64,000 nt of DNA from Hermatobates lingyangjiaoensis (taxonomy: Eukaryota; Arthropoda; Insecta; Hemiptera; Hermatobatidae), in NCBI GenBank assembly GCA_026182355.1, contig JAPFBL010000117.1:248001-312000 (forward strand). The letters are read 5' to 3'. Under the pieces are notes generated by a model. The model saw only the letters and a program-made list of their open reading frames with translations, had not been told where the DNA came from and ran no database searches. The translations under genes and the position numbers were made by a program. How positions within the stretch are numbered: the first letter of the stretch is position 1; each line of letters starts with the position of its first letter. This document shows positions 1-10,079 of the stretch, in pieces.

Positions 1-250
1 TAAGACGCGTGCTGAAGAGAAGTGGGAACAGATCGCTTGCCCCTCCCGACTCCGTTTTCTTTGGCTTCCTCACCAGGTCATCACTGCACGTGGGCGCAGG
101 CGCAGCCCGCCCTGCCTCCACGTCACTCTCACTTGCCAATTTCTTCTTCCGACACAATTTTACCTCGACTGACCTCCTATTTAAACTTGAGGTCTGTGGA
201 GTGTAGAAGTTTGGTGCAACTCTTGATTGTATTCTTATCGAAGCCTAAAT
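1..250 (+). promoter_or_regulatory. GC-rich promoter-like block (or LTR end)
   Basis: This block is much richer in G and C than the AT-rich DNA after it. In order on the + strand it has an E-box CACGTG (87-92), a perfect match to the NRF-1-type palindrome GCGCAGGCGC (94-103), a CCAAT box (136-140) and a TATA-like TATTTAAA (178-185). The spacing would place a start site near 210. Short ORFs at 9-206 and 22-252 look non-coding. No first exon is clearly visible downstream, so a solo LTR or another transposon promoter cut by the window edge is an equal alternative. Confidence 0.3.
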
Positions 251-329
251 GAAACTCATATATTAGATTTTATATCAGTAACAGCGTAAAATACTTCAAA
301 AACATGATAGTGGAAAATATATCCTAAAT

Positions 330-772
330 CAGGTATGGGCAACCTTTCGTGATCCGTGGGCCACATCATATCGTTTTCAAGTGACCGCGGGCTGCATCGT
401 AATTTCAGTGGTATTTGGCTACACACAGATTATATATATCATGTATAAATACAAATATGGATACTGTGTGCTATATTAACATATCAATAATTATCAAACT
501 TTTTATTATCCTTATAATGAAAAGTATTATTCAAACCTCAATAGTTTATGATGATAATGAAGCAATTATCATAATGCAGTCCCCAAAATATTAGTTATTG
601 TTACTGTTACTGTTGAGTTCCCACTCTCCAATGATTTAATTTTCTTCCAAAAGTCTCGATGAACTTTTGTTAATAAGCAAAAAGCAAAGGAATTTTTAAT
701 ATTAAGATAGAATTCCAGATAATCTCCGAGGGCCGCACAAAAACACATGTTAGGCCGCATGCCAAATGCCTG
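330..772. mobile_element. Non-autonomous hAT element (MITE), 443 bp
   Basis: The element starts CAGGTATGGGCAACC and ends with the inverted form CAGG/CCTG (right end reads ...AAATGCCTG). It is flanked by an 8-bp target duplication, TCCTAAAT (322-329) and TCCTAAGT (773-780), with 7 of 8 bases identical. The internal phrases 'GTGGGCCACATCATATCG' and 'GAGGGCCGCA' are typical of hAT ends. It encodes no protein. The ORF on the minus strand at 569-817 is incidental. Confidence 0.75.
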
Positions 773-780
773 TCCTAAGT

Positions 781-1670
781 GATGGAATTCAGATAAAACT
801 GTAATTGTATAACTCAATAAAAGAGTCGAAACATACAGCTTCCTTTTTTAAAGAATTATCTAAACTTATAATAAATTAGAATTAAATAGCAAACAATATA
901 TTTTGAATACATTCATATTGTTAGTACAATTACATTTATTTCATATTATTAATATAATACACGCTAGTTTCCCATGTTATTTATTATTTATATAATTTGA
1001 TTTAATTATTATTTAATCATCATTTTCTGAAACATCCAGCCGCATTTAATTTTCATTATTGGTTTAAATAAAATGTCTGTTTAATGGTTCTATTGTCAGT
1101 TTCTTAAATTATCTGTATTGTTATGTCTACATATTTATAGTCCCCCTATTATATTAAGTCGTTGTATTTAATAGGTGTATTGAATATCCATACGTATTTC
1201 TCACAGTAAAATCACACTATAAAAATAATGGACTTACTAAAGTGAGCAGAAAAGGCAATGGCTTAATACAGTAGAAGAACTAGAAATATAAAAACAGAAA
1301 AATAAAGACAATTTAATAACTAACAATGGAACCATAGATCGGGTACATTTTAAATCAATATTAAAAATGAACAGACGACAAGACGTTCTTTACAATGATG
1401 TATTAAATAAGAAAGAATTATATTAGTTAAAATAAAGTGGAAAATTAACGTGTATTATTAATAAAATGAAATAAATCTGGGTTCTACTTGTTTTGAAGTG
1501 GTCTAAACCAATGAAGAGCAGTGACTTTAATAAGCTCTACTTGAAGATGGACAACGTCTGAAACCGGTCAGCAACGACTCCTGTATAAGAAGTATGGCGG
1601 ATCATCTAATGTGATGGTATGTTAGTTGATAACCAAAGGACATCCAGTCCAACTCCAAACTTGAGCCATC
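781..1670. other. AT-rich spacer, no gene seen
   Basis: AT-rich sequence without long open frames or recognised repeats. 1500-1670 is slightly richer in G and C and leads into the TATA-containing segment that follows. Confidence 0.4.
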
Positions 1671-1673
1671 GAG

Positions 1674-1763
1674 TATAAATTTCCTTTATGTGCTCAGAAG
1701 CTTTTCATCTCTTCCAGACAGAGTCTGCATTCCTCTCCTGATACGAATTCATCTTGCGTAAGT
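1674..1763 (+). promoter_or_regulatory. Candidate core promoter and short 5' exon
   Basis: A TATA box (TATAAAT, 1674-1680) is followed about 20-30 bases later by pyrimidine-rich DNA, with a strong splice donor GTAAGT at 1758-1763. This could be a TATA promoter, a non-coding first exon of about 55 bases and an intron start. The nearest same-strand coding exon is at 8735. The link is inference, and no transcript data are available. Confidence 0.3.
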
Positions 1764-2925
1764 AGTAGTTAAGAGAACAATGTACGGTTCAATATTCCAC
1801 ATATATTATTCAATCCTTCATTTGAAGATTTATTATTTTCTTGTAGAGTTTTTAGACTTGGTTATTTGATCCAACTCTTATTTGCTTCCTTTTCATCTAT
1901 TCGATCATTCCAAATGGAGTTTTTAGCAAATAGGTTCCGGGCCACAAAAAATTTTATTTGATCCAACCTTTTACTATCGATCAACTACCTCTTTCTCCTG
2001 TATTCCAAACTACCCAGATAAACACTCAGGAATAACTTCTTTCTACGGGCTAACTTCTAAAGAGAGATCAAACATTTCCAGGTTAACTTTGATTTAAAAA
2101 AAAAAAAGTATTTAAAACCTTCAGTCTCTTCCTGACTATCTCCTAAAATGTATATGCAGGATTTTTATTGCACATTATTTTAGAAGATGCTACATACAAA
2201 ACTACATCGCAAACATTCCGTCCTGGATGATGATAGTTATTTCCCCCCAGATCTTTAGAAATGTTGCAGTTCGGTCCAATAGCACCCAGCACAGTTTCGT
2301 TATTAATGATTAACCTGTAACATTACAAGGCAATAGTACTATTCTCGAAATAAAGATGTTTCCAAAGAAAGCAATCATTTCTGATCACTTCGAAGCCATC
2401 AACAAGCTCCTTTGAGGGACATTTTCTGGCACTATAGATATTTTTTAAGTGGATCGAGCGAAATAAAATTATTATTTGCAGGTTTAATAACAAAAAAAAA
2501 ATGAAATGTTTTAATGAATTAATAAGATATGTGAGAAGAATAAAATTTCATGGACATATGGTTAAAAATAGACGAGTTATTATCATAAACAACAAAACAA
2601 TTCTTTTCCCATACTACAGATTTACCCAAAATAATGGAGTTCCTAGACATAATAATAACTATATTTTGACAATCAGTTATAGCAAAGCTCGTAGCATGGA
2701 GATTTATTGCAAACATTATTAACGACAACCATCATTCACCGTGTCAAGCATAAAAAAATTAATGGTTTATGACATTTGCTTTAGTAGTTTTAAGAATTTT
2801 ATTCTCCTTAGATATTAACAGTTTGTCATATCATAAATTTCTACTTAACTACTAAAAAAGTATTATGGATCATAGTAAAAAATTTCAAAGTCATTGGAAA
2901 CCAATCCAAGTACAGTAAGTAATCC
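1764..2925. other. AT-rich spacer
   Basis: No supportable gene. Small open frames at 2501-2722 (+) and 2519-2728 (-) overlap on opposite strands, have AT-driven composition and match nothing recognised. Confidence 0.4.
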
Positions 2926-4035
2926 ATTATTTCAAGTTGGGTTTTCAGTTTTTATAGCTTTAATTCGTTTTTCGATCATTGAAATTTTTTTGTAGGATAA
3001 TAATTTTTTTTATATTTTTTTGAATAAATTTAATTTTTCTATAGTGAGCGGTTTACTTTAAAAAGCATTTTCTGAATTCATAAAATGTACAATGACGAAA
3101 CATTTTCGTCCGCGTAATAACGGTAAAAATGTGTTTAGTTCAACCTTCTTAAAACATGCCATATTTTGGTTATTTACGCTCGGTTAAACGATGTGACCTC
3201 TATCACAGATATAAAATTTCAGAATCAATCATAGGTCAAAATGTTTGCATCTTATATACATTTATAGTATAGAGGAAAATAATTTTATAGCAAAAACTGG
3301 TCATTTTAGTTATTGAGAAAATCTGAAAATAATTCCGTCAATACCATTGTTAGTTTCACATAAACAGAATGTTTTAACGCTCTAGAGTTCGTAGCTTAGG
3401 ATTCTATGATTGAATAATGACTAAAAACAGTATGATATAGGCCGACTAAAGGTCTCATTTTTGTGTAAAACCTTAATTTGATCCATCAAACGGTGTGACC
3501 GGTAGCAAACCCACAATGTTTTGGACACACTCTCATCACAACCCCCACACACAGGAATCATTGAAAAAACTTCGGCTGAAATGTAGACCAGGGTACCGGC
3601 GACATGGCGGCTGGCTAATAACTGGGAGACAGTCGGTTGGGAATCCCTTTCTGGATTTTTTTTTTTATTTCCATTCAACAAATTTTATAATAGTATCTCG
3701 TATACACATTGTCTTTTACTATTTCATACTTCCCTTTCTATTTTATAACCTTTATATTATCTTATTGTTCATTTTTTAATATTTCGCATTAAAAAAATTC
3801 ATTTTAACTAATTTCAATCTATTTACGTTTATGACGTCATATACTTGTCAATTAGAACAATATATCCATACATAAACCATCAATATGCCGGATTTATTTC
3901 AAGTCGCCATATTTACACCTGGTACCCTGATCTACATTTCTACCAAAACTTCAAAAAAGGACTTCGAGGGCCTAAACCATGTATATCCGTCACAATTTAG
4001 AGATAAATTTTTTTCATGATTACTATGCTTTGTTT
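2926..4035 (+). repeat. Rep-A dispersed repeat fragments, split by a MITE
   Basis: 2926-3120 matches the part of Rep-A containing 'GAGCGGTTTACTTTAAAAAGC'-like sequence. 3430-3573 and 3945-4035 match its right part: 'TTGATCCATCAAA', 'CACACACAG', 'CATTGAAAAAACTTC', then a GGACTTCGAGGGCC-like phrase and 'ATTACTATGC'. The right part is interrupted by an inserted element. Compare the fuller copies at 6185-7450 and 23700-25670. Confidence 0.55.
3574..3944. mobile_element. 371-bp MITE with 8-bp target duplication
   Basis: Inverted ends match over about 24 bases: left GGCTGAAATGTAGACCAGGG, right end (reverse complement) GGTAGAAATGTAGATCAGGG, each followed by TACC. The flanks are the direct repeat AAAACTTC (3566-3573 and 3945-3952). 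Removing the element and one duplicate restores the Rep-A sequence. An 8-bp duplication fits hAT, P or Merlin; the GG...CC termini are closer to Merlin. No transposase is encoded. Confidence 0.7.
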
Positions 4036-4816
4036 ACAGTAAAGTAAATATATCTTACCATTCCCTACCAATGAGTTATGTATCGGATAATATGATTTTT
4101 TCTTATCTCGGAAACTGATAATGAACATATTTAAATCTATGAAGTTGACCTTTTTTTTTTTTATAATTCTCTAATGATTATTGATGGATGTATATAAAAA
4201 CTAAAAAAAATTATTTACCTGAAAATTATAAATCGATAATGTAAAGTAATTTGAAAAATGTTTCTTACCTGTAGTTGAAACCTGGAGATCTGGTTAATAG
4301 CTTACCTATAGAATAATGTCCACAAGGAGACTGAGATAAATATGCTATCTATAAAGGTGACGCAACAATGGAATAATCGCAGCGAAACAGAGATTGATCT
4401 TCGATAGCGAATCCGGGTGACCTTCGCTTCCCCAACTGCCTTTTCCGTACAGAGTAATCTTGTCCGTTTACTTTTTGCTAATTTCATTTCCTAGCTAACT
4501 GGAACGTCACTCACCTATAGGGTCAATTTTCCATAATCCAGTTTATTGTATAAATGTCCCTTTTTATAATCTAAAATATATTTCAGGATGTCTTCATGCT
4601 CGAGTGGGTGATGTTTTTACGTACATGGCCGTCTAAATTCCTACTTACTAAATCAGCCTACTCAATATGACAGCACATATATTCTCAGTAGCATTTAATA
4701 GAGCAAGACAAGTTAAATAGTCTATTTCATGTGCATATCTTTACTTGTGGTTTATAAAACGAAGGTTTATGAGCTCATATATATAATTGGATAAAAAAAT
4801 TCAGATTCTATATACA

Positions 4817-4975
4817 TATATATAAAACGATTTCACAGAAACACGTGAAACAACAATCAATGATAAAACCACAATAAGAAATGGGAAAACAAGACTAAGA
4901 TCTTTCAACCGTAACAAGCGGTCTTCGTCAGAGTCAAAAACCCAACCTAGTCTTGTTTTCCCATATATATATATA
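4817..4975 (-). mobile_element. PLE 3'-end fragment (GTTTTCCCAT family)
   Basis: The reverse complement has CTCTGACGAAGACCGCTTG, then GGTTGAAAGATCTTAG, then CTTGTTTTCCCAT, matching 54908-55080 and 55099-55275. It contains a hammerhead-like core (4898-4936) and abuts a TA run at 4964-4980. Confidence 0.6.
4898..4936 (-). ncRNA. Hammerhead-ribozyme-like core
   Basis: On the minus strand: CTGACGA, stem strands AGACCG/CGGTT with a bulge, then GAAAG. Part of a PLE end. Inferred from the core pattern only. Confidence 0.35.
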
Positions 4976-4984
4976 TATATTTAA

Positions 4985-6180
4985 ACTACGAATTAATAAT
5001 TTTTAAAATTATTTTTACATATATAATAATCCGACATTGTTATAATATAGGTTATTATTATGTATATATAAATAATTCATTCGAAATGTTGATAACTGTT
5101 CAACGCTGAAGAAATTAATTTTCAACATACTTGAATACCATTATTCAATTATGCTTCACAAAAAACAAGCGATCAGCCGTTCTACGTCTCAAGCATAAAA
5201 GAAAAAGGCAACATAAGCCTCAGAAACAAACGAACGACGAGGAGCAAGATTCAAAACCGGCCGAGAATTTATGCTCGATCCTTTTGATCTGAAACAAAAG
5301 TGCAACGAGAGTCCAGACTGCTAACTATTCCAATGATCGAAACAGTTACCCTAATTTCAATCTCAGTTCAGTCCATTACCATGGTAATTATAATGAACTG
5401 AATTATCGAGTGGTTATTGGAGAACGTTAGTTGGGCCAAAAATTTTGTTAATAATTAAATACTAAATCAAGTTTAAGTAAATTGAACACGACATTCATTG
5501 ACTGTTAGGTGGTACGAAGTTCGCTGGATCAGCTAGTACTACGTATAGATAGGGTTTATGTATTAAAAGTCATAGGTCTTAATCTACCCCACATTCCATT
5601 AATCGTTGATTTAACAGTTATTCTTTTCATTTTTTATTTTAATTAGATAAAAAGTCAAATAAAAAGTCTTTAATTTGACTTAATTTTCAATATTTATTGA
5701 TAATGTAAAATTAAATTTGAAATTATCAGTTTTTACCATGAAATAAGTACTAAAGCCGTTCCAAAAAGAAAATGTAATTTTATTTGCAAAACAAATATAA
5801 TTAATCAACATTAACAAAAAATTCGATGCAAAAATAAATTTGGCTTACTTAAATTTTGTAAGTATTGAATACATTTTCATGACTAATGGTAATGTGCTGT
5901 TACTATATTCAAAGTAATCAACGAATTCAATAAATTATTCGATGAGACTCAATGACTTAGTTTAATAATAATAACAAACTGTCGGATCTTTCTAAATCAA
6001 CGATTTCAAGTTTGTAATTACCAAATAAATCAACTATTACTCACTATACTTATGAATTTAATAATATTGACCATATAGTTCCATATTACATCTATACTAC
6101 AGTCATATTAAAACACGAAATTTCAGTAATTCTAATTTATTTTACAGGCAAAATAATTTAAAAGAACCTTGTTTTAAAAA
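4985..6180. other. AT-rich spacer
   Basis: No gene seen. 5165-5400 is somewhat richer in G and C and has no recognisable frame. The rest is AT-rich. Confidence 0.4.
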
Positions 6181-6184
6181 GTTG

Positions 6185-7450
6185 ATTACATGGTTTTTGT
6201 TCCAATAGCCAGAGGATCTCTTATATAGTTTACTTGACCTCCTTCTACATTGAAGATTTAAGATAAAATTTCTCATTTAAAACTTGAAAATATTTCTATT
6301 TTGTGTGGAAAATGTCAGAAATATCTAAGAAAAGATGTCGTTTTAAGAAAATCTTTAATTTAACATATAGGATAATTACATTTATTATTATTCAAAGAAT
6401 GTTTTCAATTTTGAATTCTGTTTTACATTATTGAACCTTTATAGAATTATTATACTGGGAATTTTATGCCTTTCTAATATTTAATAGAAATTACTTTTCT
6501 TTCCCTTTGTCAAAATCAAATTTACTCTGAGCAAGTGTTACTTTTTACCTGCGTGCTGTACTCTGTTATAAGATTACTGTGAATGTATATTGAGAAAAAA
6601 TATATTAGTAATTAGCCAGTTTTACATCCTCAAATCGAAGTCAAAGCTGGCTATTCAGTATAATTTAAAACTTTTATAGCTTGAAGCTTGACATTTTTAA
6701 AAATAATAGATATAAATTATTAGATTAGAATAGTGAAAAAAACTGCATGTTTTTTAACAAACATAATTTCTCTTTCTTGAGGAAAAATTCCATTCCTCAC
6801 ACTTCAATATTACCCAAAGATACTATGATTCATAATCACAAAAAAATGTTCATCTTAGTTTTGTTCAAAAGTGAAATATATTGATTGATTTTAACATTTT
6901 GTGAGACAAATCCATCATACCATGGAAAGCAACAGAAATTAATTGGCAGTGATTTTTTACATGTAAAAATATTAATCCTCTTATAACTCAAATAAGTCAA
7001 TAAATTATTGAAATTTTCCATTATAAACATCAATTTTATTTCAGTGGATTCACTCAAATATCAATATCAATAAATTCCACAGGTATCGCAGGTGATCTGT
7101 TAGACTAGGATAACAATCAGTTTTTATAGCGTTATTGCTCTTTTCAGTAATTGAAATTACGTGAATTCTTTGTGTAAAATATCAGTTTGATCCATCAGAG
7201 ATTCTAGACCGTAGCATGTCCACAAACTTTGGATACATACTCACCCACCCACCCACATAAACCCAGACAGCATCGAAAAAACTTCATAAAACGACTTCTG
7301 GGACCTGAAAACATATAATTCCGTCAATATCTCGAGATCGAATTTTTTACGATCACGAACTTATACTAGTTACGATCTTTACTTACTAGTTAAGTAAGGA
7401 ATCTTAGTTTTAGTGGTGTAATATTTGTCAGATCATACTTAACCTTGTTT
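6185..7450 (+). repeat. Rep-A dispersed repeat, diverged copy
   Basis: Diverged copy of the element at 24040-25670. Shared landmarks are 'TTTACTTGACCTCCTTCTAC' near 6230, 'GTACTCTGTTATAAG', 'GGTGATCTGTTAGAC', 'GATCCATCAGAGATTCTAGA', 'CATCGAAAAAACTTCATAAA' and 'CTCGAGATCGAATTTTTTAC' near 7330. No protein is encoded; the ORF at 6836-7057 (-) is incidental. The superfamily is not recognised. Confidence 0.6.
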
Positions 7451-7589
7451 TAAGTAAACCTATTACCAAAAGGAATTTGGAGTAATCTGCAATTAATATT
7501 ACTACAAGTAAATATAATATCAAGGTTATTAATTGAGTTTTTCTATTAATAACAGGGTACCGCCCTGTCTTCCTGCGGGACTCTTCGCT

Positions 7590-7636
7590 CTTCGCACCTC
7601 CTGATGACGACGATTGTCGAAATATCGATGTGAGTT
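7590..7636 (+). ncRNA. Hammerhead-ribozyme-like motif
   Basis: CTGATGA (7601-7607), one extra C, stem GAC/GTC with loop GATT, GAAA (7619-7622), a minimal helix III written ATAT, and a potential cleavage base C at 7626. The bases after it (GATGTGAG) pair partly with CGCACCTC just 5' of the core as helix I. This fits the minimal type I hammerheads known from Penelope-like elements. The unpaired base after CTGATGA departs from the textbook core, so activity is uncertain. Confidence 0.5.
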
Positions 7637-7712
7637 ATGTCTGTGTCTTTCTGTGTGTTCCCTTCGTTTTTTATTTTATTGTAAAAAAGTCCGCTGGACC
7701 GTTTCTTTTAAT

Positions 7713-7715
<3 letters not shown>

Positions 7716-7781
<66 letters not shown>

Positions 7782-7785
7782 GGTA
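7716..7785. repeat. TA microsatellite
   Basis: Long (TA)n run at the junction of two PLE ends. The open frames at 7614-7811 and 7712-7894 arise from this low-complexity DNA and are rejected as genes. Confidence 0.9.
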
Positions 7786-7865
7786 CTGTTTTCTTGACCA
7801 CAAAATATTAACAAACACTTTTTCTTCTTCTCGGAGTTTGGTCAGGGTAAATATATGGAATCACC

Positions 7866-7912
7866 TTTTTGCCAACGTTTCGTCTTTATTTTAAGACATC
7901 CTCAGGGCTATA
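7866..7912 (-). ncRNA. Hammerhead-ribozyme-like motif (left palindrome arm)
   Basis: Mirror of the motif at 8012-8058. The invariant core complement TCCTCAG is at 7899-7905 and GTTTC precedes it on the + strand. Confidence 0.4.
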
Positions 7913-8011
7913 AATCAAGGCTGGGTTCTGTTACATTACAATAACCGTTAACTGTCCAGTAAAAACTGACAGTTAACGGTTGTTGTAATGTAACAGAACC
8001 CAGCCTTGATT

Positions 8012-8058
8012 TATAGCCCTGAGGATGTCTTAAAATAAAGACGAAACGTTGGCAAAAA
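8012..8058 (+). ncRNA. Hammerhead-ribozyme-like motif (right palindrome arm)
   Basis: CTGAGGA (8019-8025), one extra T, stem GTCTT/AAGAC, then GAAAC (8043-8047) followed by GTT. Helix III would be the self-complementary ACGT with no loop, so it could close only between two molecules. Established knowledge: minimal PLE hammerheads have been described as acting as dimers. Confidence 0.45.
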
Positions 8059-8734
8059 GGTGATTCCATATATTTACCCTGACCAAACTCCGAGAAGAAG
8101 AAAAAGTGTTTGTTATATATATATATATTATACACAATTAAAAGTCCAGCGGACTTTTTTAAATAAAATAAATTCAAAACGAAGGAAACACACAGAAAGA
8201 CATACCTAATAAATAATAAATGCAAAACATACCTATTCGTTTATGAATCTTGACCCTTTTATCCCTAATTCAAAATGTCAGTATTATCAAAATTTCGAAA
8301 TTCTAGTCAGGTCTTTAAGATGGAAAAAATTTCTAAATACACGTTTAGCCAAAATGCAAACGTGGTAGGGTACTTAATTTAACATACAAATTATGTTAAC
8401 ATATTAAACATTTAGAATTAAATGTTTATAACTAAGCATATATACTTATTAGCATTGGGAACATTGTTTTGGACCTTTTCATGTAGTTCAAAATGATTTA
8501 TCAACAAGAAAAAAAAGATACGTTCCTTATCTGAAAACTTATTAATTTCATATCTATTATTTTTTAAATTATTTTTACGGCATTTCACACGCCTGTTTAT
8601 TGTAACACTTATTGATAAAATATCAGTATACATTAATTCGTTTGCCAGAGAATCGATTCACCATATACATGGAAGGTTATTGGTGCAGGTTATCCCGCCT
8701 GATAATGAAGTTCTAATTTAGTTTAAATTGTGAA

Positions 8735-9532
8735 ATGGAGTTTGATAGTCTATCTTTATGCTTTGTAATATGCAGGAATATGCAATTTTTAGATGGTTCA
8801 ATTCTACGTAACGACAATTCTACAGAAAGTGTAATATTTGATACTTACCAAGCTATTCAACTCGAAGCAGTAGATCATTGTATTGAATCCCTAACTTCAA
8901 TATCAAAGAATTATAATAATGCACTTTTGAAACAAGGAGGTCTATGGTGCTACAAAAAGTCCCGAAGATGCCAGTGTTTTTTCGTTACATTGGATTCATA
9001 TGTATGTTCCTGTTTTATGCACCTTCTTAAAAGTTCTCCTAAATATCGTGAATTAGTGTTTAATAACTTTTTCCAAAATTTACACCCTAAACAACGGGTT
9101 ATTATTATAAATTTACTTTGTCCTTCTGGCCATATTCTGGACCTTAAGTGGAATTTAATGCTAGCAGTTACGTTTGAGGAACGAAAACAGTTAGAAGTGA
9201 CAATGTCTTGGTTGTCGACTTTAGGAGGAGCCTGCTCATCTTTAGGAGACACGATGGAAAGTTTTGCTTTAATGGCTGGCAAGATATCTATTCAGCAATT
9301 AAAATTAGCTCTTCGATTAGGGGATCCGTTCACAGTGGCCCGCTGTCGTTTGTATTACTCAATAAGTTTGATTCAGACAAAAAAATATAGTTTGGCAAAA
9401 CGACTTATCAGGGAGCAGTATTTTCTGGTACACAGTCTACCAGTAAGAGATAATAGAGTTATAGCTATGTGTAAAGGTATCTGGGCGAAAGTACAATATG
9501 AAAAAAAGAGAGACAAAATTTGTAGGGTGTAA
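8735..9532 (+). CDS. Conserved F58A4.6-like protein of unknown function
   Basis: An open frame of 265 codons, far longer and less AT-biased than anything else here. The protein is soluble with no signal peptide. It has a helical N-terminal half, then a dense conserved-looking stretch: LKWNLMLAVTFEERKQLEVT, MSWLSTLGG, then KISIQQLKLALRLGDPF and ARCRLYYSISLIQ. I associate this stretch with the animal family annotated as 'uncharacterized protein F58A4.6-like' (DUF4807), from memory. Two starts are possible: ATG 8735, or ATG 8780 just after an acceptor-like TATGCAG (ends 8775), in which case this is the last exon of a spliced gene. The frame is open upstream only to a TAA 21 bases before 8735. 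No frameshifts are seen. Poly(A) signals follow at 9904 and 10072. The opposite-strand ORF 8950-9282 is a shadow. Confidence 0.75.
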   Translation: MEFDSLSLCFVICRNMQFLDGSILRNDNSTESVIFDTYQAIQLEAVDHCIESLTSISKNYNNALLKQGGLWCYKKSRRCQCFFVTLDSYVCSCFMHLLKSSPKYRELVFNNFFQNLHPKQRVIIINLLCPSGHILDLKWNLMLAVTFEERKQLEVTMSWLSTLGGACSSLGDTMESFALMAGKISIQQLKLALRLGDPFTVARCRLYYSISLIQTKKYSLAKRLIREQYFLVHSLPVRDNRVIAMCKGIWAKVQYEKKRDKICRV

Positions 9533-9903
9533 CATTACCGTTAAAATCATTCCACCTCATTACCTGTGATAATATTTCAAAATCAGTGACCTCTACATTG
9601 TGGAGAGTAATTTTATCATATATCATCAATTTTCTGAAAATTATTGAAAAATTTTTTGTGAAATGAATGTCTACCTTCTTTGTACCGTTGCATACTTTGA
9701 GATATTATTTATTTGCATGGTGAAAAAGCTTTCTATAACCTTTTTAATGGATACATTGATTAATTAGTTACAAATGTAAAAATTGAACTTGTCTTTTCTC
9801 GATTGTTGTAATTACACTAGATAAATTCATTACAAAGTAAGTTCACGAAATGTATAATTTAAAACGGGCTCAATGTTGATACTTTATTATGTGAAAAAGT
9901 GTA

Positions 9904-9909
9904 AATAAA
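9904..9909 (+). terminator. Poly(A) signal AATAAA
   Basis: First AATAAA hexamer downstream of the 9532 stop on the coding strand; a second is at 10072-10077. Either could end the transcript of the upstream exon. Confidence 0.4.
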
Positions 9910-10079
9910 ATATCAGTGACTGATTATATATTATAAGAGGTATTTGTGCACTAATTGTTTAAACAATTTTGAAATAGTTATAATCCATTAGTTTGCCTTT
10001 AAACTGTTACAATTATTCAAATGGAAGTCTGTGATATGGCGAGTAAATGTTGTACCGTAGAATCTGCGAACAATAAACG

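Larger units (their letters stand above)
7810..8114. repeat. Near-perfect palindrome, 146-bp arms
   Basis: Arms 7810-7955 and 7969-8114 are reverse complements with about one visible mismatch, around a 13-base loop. Each arm carries a hammerhead-like core pointing outward (7866-7912 minus, 8012-8058 plus). The arms are best read as two inverted copies of a PLE end. The ORF at 7908-8225 (-) runs through the palindrome and is not a gene. Confidence 0.85.
7551..8205. mobile_element. Nested PLE ends: inverted pair split by a palindromic element
   Basis: 7551-7715 (+) and 8136-8205 (reverse orientation) are the two inverted ends of one PLE family: CCGCCCTGTCTTCCTGCGGG, then the phrase with GTCCGCTGGACCG, then TTTTAATTG. 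The same family is at 53776-54873. Between them, inside a long TA run (7716-7785), lies a second palindromic PLE end (7810-8114). The layout implies one PLE inserted into the TA tract of another. Confidence 0.6.

Noticed and set aside
569..817. 82-codon minus ORF
   Set aside because: Lies across the end of the hAT MITE with no family resemblance.
7614..7894. Open frames through the TA run
   Set aside because: They encode only YI repeats from (TA)n and disagree with the PLE structure.
7908..8225. 105-codon minus ORF
   Set aside because: It runs through a palindromic PLE end; coding is a by-product of the inverted repeat.
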